Assembly (NCBI RefSeq): GCF_900090275.1
Contig: NZ_LT607755.1
Span: 3,224,001-3,288,000, forward strand
From: Micromonospora zamorensis
GTDB lineage: Bacteria > Actinomycetota > Actinomycetes > Mycobacteriales > Micromonosporaceae
DNA: 64,000 nt
Reading direction: 5' to 3'
The translations under genes and the position numbers were made by a program. Shown piece after piece: positions 60,363 through 64,000 of this stretch; within the stretch, counting starts at the first letter, position 1; the number at the start of each line of letters is the position of its first letter. A model generated the notes under the pieces. That model did no database searches. It was not told where the DNA came from and saw only the letters and a list, made by a program, of their open reading frames with translations.

Positions 60363-60382
60363 CATAGGATGTCATAGGATGT
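60363..60382. promoter_or_regulatory. Tandem CATAGGATGT repeats, possible GntR-type site
   Basis: CATAGGATGT occurs twice without a gap (60363-60372, 60373-60382), preceded by ACATCAGA. The reverse complement contains ATCCTATGACATCC, the shape of some GntR-family sites. It lies 280 bases before the metalloprotease start; the sequence between is otherwise featureless leader. Confidence 0.4.
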
Positions 60383-60661
60383 GGTGCATGCGCAGCTTCG
60401 GCTGCTCCTGACTTCTTTCCTCCCGATCGTCCCCTTCGCTGCTCGCCCCTGGCTCACTGATCCAGCGCGGGCGGCCGGCCCGGCTCCACCTGCGGCCACG
60501 GCTCCATCGCGAACCCTGCACGAGACCGGCAGGACTCCCTCGTCATCAGCCGCTTCAGCTCCGCCGGGCTGGCGCGGCCCGACGCTGCCGAAACCAGTCG
60601 TACAGCCACGGACACCGGCGTCCTTGGCGCCCAGGCATCCCCCTTGAAGGAACAGGACCCC

Positions 60662-61984
60662 ATGAAGCTGTCTGCCCTCGGCCGCATCGCTCTGGCCACA
60701 GGCATCGCCGTGCTGACCACCGCCACGCTCCCCGGCACCCCCGCGGCCGCCGCCCCGGTGAAGAGGAAGATCCTCCCCGTTCTGGTGGAGTTCAACGACG
60801 CTTCCTTCCAGTTTCCGGACAAGGTGAAGGCGTCCACGCCGGACACCTACTTCGGCGCGAAGAGCGACTCGGCCGCGTCGTACCTGTCGGAGTTGTCGCG
60901 TGGGCAGTACACGCTGGTGCCCGCCGTACCGGAGCAGTTCCTCGGCCCGATCAAGCTGGACCTCAGCGCCGCCGGCTGCCCGCAGGGCAAGATCAACCAG
61001 TTGACCCGGGAGGAGCTCACCAAGCGCGGCCTGGTCGCGGGCAAGGACTACGAGAGCCTGTCGATCGTCTTCCCGGCACAGAAGACGAACTGCCCCTGGG
61101 CCGGCCTCGCCACCCTCCCCGGCCCGACCACCTGGATCAACCTGTACGGCACCGCCAGCGGCATCGACGTGGTCGGCCACGAACTCGGACACAACCTGGG
61201 CTTCGGGCACCAGGGTCGCGTCAAGTGCACCGGCGGCAACCTGGGCGCGTGCAAGTCAGGGGGCGCCAGCCACACGACCATCATGGCCGGTGGGTACCGG
61301 CCGGCCGGCTTCTCCGCACCGGAGATGATCCGTGCCGGATGGCTCAACGGCGGGGCCTCTCTCAAGGTCACCAAGTCGGGGGTCTACACGCTGCGCTCCC
61401 TGCACGGCAAGGGCAGCGGAGTCCGGGCCCTGGACATCGCCCTGGGCGGCGACCGGCTCGTCATCGAGTACCGCCACGCGGCCGGCAACTTCGACGCGAA
61501 GCTCGAGGGCGTCCACGCCTACCGTGTCCCCAAGGGCTCCTACGGTGCCTCGTCACTCATCGACACCACGACGGCGGACAAGACGGCCACCAACAACGCA
61601 CCGCCGAATGCGGACGCCATCACCAAACTGACGGACAAGGCGAGCAAGCTGTCCCTCGCCGTCGTGTCCTCCGGCGGTGGTCAGGCGAAGGTCAAGGTCG
61701 CGCTGAACGGCGATTCGCTCGCCGCCATCGACCCGGCCCCCTCGAAGTCCCCGTCCGCGTCCCCGACCCCCAGCGCGGCCACTCCCACCCCCAGTGCGAG
61801 CGCGAGCACCGGCACGGAATCCCTGACCGACGGCACCGAGCCGGTCACCGAGCTCGGCTCCGAGGAGCTCACCGCCGGTGGCGGTCGCTCGACCGTCCTG
61901 CCGCTCGCCGCCGGCGGCGGTGCCGCAGTGCTCGCGGTCGGCCTGGGATTCCTGCTGGTGAAGCGTCGTCGCAAGCGCGCCTGA
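60662..61984 (+). CDS. Cell-surface zinc metalloprotease (metzincin, M11/M6-like)
   Basis: A 440-residue exported protease. The signal peptide MKLSALGRIALATGIAVLTT ends near AAA. The zinc motif HELGHNLGFGH (173-183) and a Met-turn TTIMAGGYRP define a metzincin, most like gametolysin (M11) or M6 enzymes. A beta-rich C-terminal domain follows (about 230-365). Then come a Ser/Pro/Thr-rich stalk (PSKSPSASPTPSAATPTPSA) and a C-terminal membrane helix LAAGGGAAVLAVGLGFLLVK with a basic tail. No LPxTG motif is present, so it is membrane- rather than sortase-anchored. ATG 60662 has AGGA close upstream. Confidence 0.87.
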   Translation: MKLSALGRIALATGIAVLTTATLPGTPAAAAPVKRKILPVLVEFNDASFQFPDKVKASTPDTYFGAKSDSAASYLSELSRGQYTLVPAVPEQFLGPIKLDLSAAGCPQGKINQLTREELTKRGLVAGKDYESLSIVFPAQKTNCPWAGLATLPGPTTWINLYGTASGIDVVGHELGHNLGFGHQGRVKCTGGNLGACKSGGASHTTIMAGGYRPAGFSAPEMIRAGWLNGGASLKVTKSGVYTLRSLHGKGSGVRALDIALGGDRLVIEYRHAAGNFDAKLEGVHAYRVPKGSYGASSLIDTTTADKTATNNAPPNADAITKLTDKASKLSLAVVSSGGGQAKVKVALNGDSLAAIDPAPSKSPSASPTPSAATPTPSASASTGTESLTDGTEPVTELGSEELTAGGGRSTVLPLAAGGGAAVLAVGLGFLLVKRRRKRA

Positions 61985-61995
61985 CCGGCCTGTCG

Positions 61996-62036
61996 GGCCC
62001 CGGACGACCGCTCGCGCGGCGGGCGGCCGGGGCCCG
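61996..62036. terminator. Bidirectional hairpin terminator
   Basis: GGGCCCCGG pairs with CCGGGGCCC around an inner CGC-rich stem. It lies between the metalloprotease stop (61984) and the convergent beta-galactosidase stop (62046). Confidence 0.65.
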
Positions 62037-62045
62037 GTCAGACGG

Positions 62046-63869
62046 TCAGTCGAACTCCTCCACGTACTCCTCGGTGGGGCCCAGCTCAGGATGGTCGCGC
62101 AGCTCCAGGACCGGGCCGAGCCGGTCGGTCTCCAGTACGACAACCGTGTTCTCGCCGGCGCGCAGCAGTGGCGCGGGGCAGTAGAGCGTCACCTGCGGGC
62201 CGATGTCCCAGTAGCGGCCGAGCAGGAATCCGTTGACCCAGACCAGGCCGTGCACCGACCCGGGCAGGGCAAGGAAGGTGTCGGCCGGCTTCTCGATGGA
62301 CACCGTCGCCACCGCGAAGCCGGCACCGGTGCTGGCGGGTCCGGCAGAGGTGGCGCGGCGCAGGTCGTCCGGTGTCCACTCGGACAGGGCGATCGGCGAG
62401 CTGGCCCAGCCGTGCACGATCCGGCGGTCGACGAGCACCGGCCCGAGCAGGCCCTTGTGCTGACCGACCAGCGGGCCGTAGTTGATACGGCCCAGGTTCT
62501 CCACCAGGATCTCCAGGCGCACTGCCGCACCGGCGCCGCGGATCGGCAGCTCCGGATGCTCGGAGTCGGCGACACCGATCGGCACACCGTCGACGAGGAC
62601 GATCGCCCGGTCGCGTACGTCGGTCAGGATGATGACGTGGTCACCCGTGGGGATCCTCGGGTGGGCGGTGAGCAGCACCATCCCGGCGTCCAGGCCGAGC
62701 TGCTCGAAGGTGGCCGGTCGTGCACCGGTCGACTCCGGGGTGGGCACGGCACGCACGCCGGCGATCAGGTCGGCGCGGTGGGTCAGCGGCACCTGTGCCG
62801 GCGGGAGCACCGGCATCCGCTCGGAAACTCGCAGCTGTCCGGTCGCGCCCAGTGCCGCGCGCATGGCGTGGAACTTGGCGGTCAGCGTGCCGTCCTCGGC
62901 GATTGGCGCGTCGGAGTCGTAGCTGGTGATGGTGGGCTGCAGCCGGCCCCGGTCCGCGTTGGCGCCGGCCCACAGGCCGAAGTTGGTGCCTCCGTGCGCC
63001 ATGTAGAGGCTGACGCTTCCCCCCTCGTCGATGATGGCGTCGAGAGTCTTGACGGCGCTGTCCACCGCGCGGACGTGGTGTCGCTCGCCCCAGTGGTCGA
63101 ACCAGCCGTTCCAGTACTCGGCGACCACGAACGGTTCGTCGGGCCGGCGCCGGGCGAACAGGCTACGGGCGGCTTCGGGCTTCGAGCCGAGGGTGGCCGC
63201 GGCCAGTGTTCCGGGCACCGTCCCGGCGTCGTGCATCAGTTCGGTGGGGCCGTCGGCGGTGAACAGCAGCTCGGTGATGCCGCGGTCGAGCAGTGCCGAG
63301 CGAATCCAGCGCAGGTACGCCTCGTCGTCGCCGTAGCTGCCGTACTCGTTCTCGACCTGCACCGCCACGACGGGCCCGCCGGCCTGCGTCTGCTGCCGTG
63401 CGACGCGGGGAATCAGCTCGTCGAACCAACGCTCGACCGGCCCGGTGAACGCCGGGTCGGAGCTGCGCAGGGCCACGTCGCGGGCGGTGAGCCAGGCTGG
63501 CAGGCCGCCGTTGGACCACTCCGCGCAGATGTACGGGCCGGGCCGCAGGACGACGTCGAGGCCCTCTTCACCGGCGAGTGCGACGAACGCCTCAAGGTCG
63601 TGCCAGCCGTCGAAGCGGGGCGCGCGGTCCGCGTGCGGCTGGTGGAAGTTCCACGGCACGTACGTGTCGAGGGTGTTGAGACCGAGGTCGGCCAGCCGTC
63701 GGATCCGGTCGCGCCACAGCTCCGGGTGGACCCGGAAGTAGTGCAGGGCGCCGGAAAGGATGCGGTGAGGGACGCCGTGTCGGTGGAGCTGACGGTCGCT
63801 CCAGCCGAGCGCGGGCGATGGCCTGTTCAACGGTGTCAGTGTGTTGCCCGGCCGGGTCGTCTCGATCAT
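62046..63869 (-). CDS. Beta-galactosidase, glycoside hydrolase family 35
   Basis: A 607-residue GH35 enzyme without a signal peptide, so intracellular. Family features are ILSGALHYFRVHPELWRDRI, LGLNTLDTYVPWNFHQP, LRPGPYICAEWSNGGLPAWL, acid/base Glu175 in VAVQVENEYGSYG, the nucleophile Glu in FVVAEYWNGWFDHWG (about 249), and YMAHGGTNFG. The C-terminal third is jelly-roll (LVWVNGFLLGRYWDIGPQVT). It releases terminal beta-galactose from oligosaccharides. It is divergent from a LacI gene with an operator between, the usual arrangement for sugar-induced expression. Confidence 0.95.
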   Translation of the reverse strand: MIETTRPGNTLTPLNRPSPALGWSDRQLHRHGVPHRILSGALHYFRVHPELWRDRIRRLADLGLNTLDTYVPWNFHQPHADRAPRFDGWHDLEAFVALAGEEGLDVVLRPGPYICAEWSNGGLPAWLTARDVALRSSDPAFTGPVERWFDELIPRVARQQTQAGGPVVAVQVENEYGSYGDDEAYLRWIRSALLDRGITELLFTADGPTELMHDAGTVPGTLAAATLGSKPEAARSLFARRRPDEPFVVAEYWNGWFDHWGERHHVRAVDSAVKTLDAIIDEGGSVSLYMAHGGTNFGLWAGANADRGRLQPTITSYDSDAPIAEDGTLTAKFHAMRAALGATGQLRVSERMPVLPPAQVPLTHRADLIAGVRAVPTPESTGARPATFEQLGLDAGMVLLTAHPRIPTGDHVIILTDVRDRAIVLVDGVPIGVADSEHPELPIRGAGAAVRLEILVENLGRINYGPLVGQHKGLLGPVLVDRRIVHGWASSPIALSEWTPDDLRRATSAGPASTGAGFAVATVSIEKPADTFLALPGSVHGLVWVNGFLLGRYWDIGPQVTLYCPAPLLRAGENTVVVLETDRLGPVLELRDHPELGPTEEYVEEFD

Positions 63870-63881
63870 GGCGGAAGCCTA

Positions 63882-63904
63882 TGTTACCCGTGCCATACGT
63901 AACA
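63882..63904. promoter_or_regulatory. Inverted-repeat operator between GH35 and lacI
   Basis: TGTTAC (63882-63887) and GTAACA (63899-63904) form a perfect 6-bp inverted repeat with an 11-base spacer, 12 bases upstream of the GH35 start. It differs from the GAAAGC-type operators elsewhere in the window, consistent with a different LacI protein. Confidence 0.55.
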
Positions 63905-63950
63905 ATGGCGCTAGGATGCCGCCGTACCGGGTTCTCAGAAGGGCGGGCGG

Positions 63951-64000
63951 ATGACCGAGGCGACAATGCGTGGCAGGCAGCCGAGCATGGCTGACGTGGC
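63951..64000 (+). CDS. LacI-family regulator, 5' end only
   Basis: ATG 63951 begins MTEATMRGRQPSMADVA before the window ends. MADVA is the start of the LacI helix-turn-helix (M-x-D-V-A). GGGCGG lies just upstream. With the divergent beta-galactosidase and the palindrome between, it is very likely the local repressor of that gene. Confidence 0.65.
   Translation, partial: MTEATMRGRQPSMADV

Noticed and set aside
1..64000. tRNA, rRNA, CRISPR arrays, attachment sites, intact transposases
   Set aside because: I looked for characteristic gene families, repeat-spacer patterns and tRNA arms and found none I could support by eye.

Overview
The window looks like chromosomal DNA from a filamentous actinomycete of the Micromonosporaceae, most likely Micromonospora or a close relative. 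This is inferred from very high GC, many GTG/TTG starts, runs of four-base GTGA/ATGA gene overlaps, a DmdR/IdeR-type iron box, secreted actinobacterial hydrolases with Tat or lipoprotein signals, and long GC-rich hairpin terminators. I see no rRNA, tRNA, CRISPR array, prophage or intact insertion sequence.

Layout. 1-4.9 kb is a patchy region: a CoaD-like paralogue, a PP2C-like protein, small unknown proteins, and a decayed TetR/FAD-monooxygenase pair that still carries its palindromic operator. 5.1-8.6 kb encodes a large secreted ThuA/sugar-dehydrogenase protein, and 8.7-11.8 kb a secreted subtilase with a CebR-like palindrome upstream. 12.5-22.8 kb is a sugar-type catabolic and transport locus: permease, TIM-barrel isomerase, DUF993 aldolase-like protein, Gfo/Idh oxidoreductase, a THI5-like ABC importer, a cupin, a divergent LacI repressor and a phosphotransferase-like kinase. 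A shared 13-base operator occurs at two promoters of this locus and also in front of the ThuA gene 15 kb away.

22.8-26.7 kb holds a fasciclin lipid/cell-surface type protein, a GNAT enzyme, an MFS exporter, and an FMN reductase divergent from a MarR regulator with two operator copies. 26.8-38.7 kb is a desferrioxamine locus. It has desABCD, a ferri-siderophore binding protein, two permeases and an ATPase, a penicillin-acylase-family enzyme, one iron box in the divergent promoter, and an internally deleted siderophore-interacting reductase. 38.8-40.5 kb encodes KDG kinase and KDPG aldolase.

40.5-47.8 kb is a mixed set: S1 protease, LtrA, nucleosidase, Rieske protein, an Hsp70-transmembrane-PQQ propeller fusion, GNAT and DinB proteins. 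47.9-53.7 kb is the most intriguing part. It is a single-strand operon of a RibD-type reductase, GTP cyclohydrolase II, an integral membrane protein, a methyltransferase, a glycosyltransferase, a 6-pyruvoyltetrahydropterin synthase homologue whose active site has been replaced, and a BchC-like dehydrogenase. It looks like a GTP-derived, glycosylated and methylated product pathway rather than riboflavin synthesis.

53.8-64 kb holds a DUF2804 protein, a ROK regulator, tandem secreted carboxylesterases, a decayed alpha/beta hydrolase, a membrane-anchored metzincin protease, and a GH35 beta-galactosidase divergent from a LacI gene cut by the window end.
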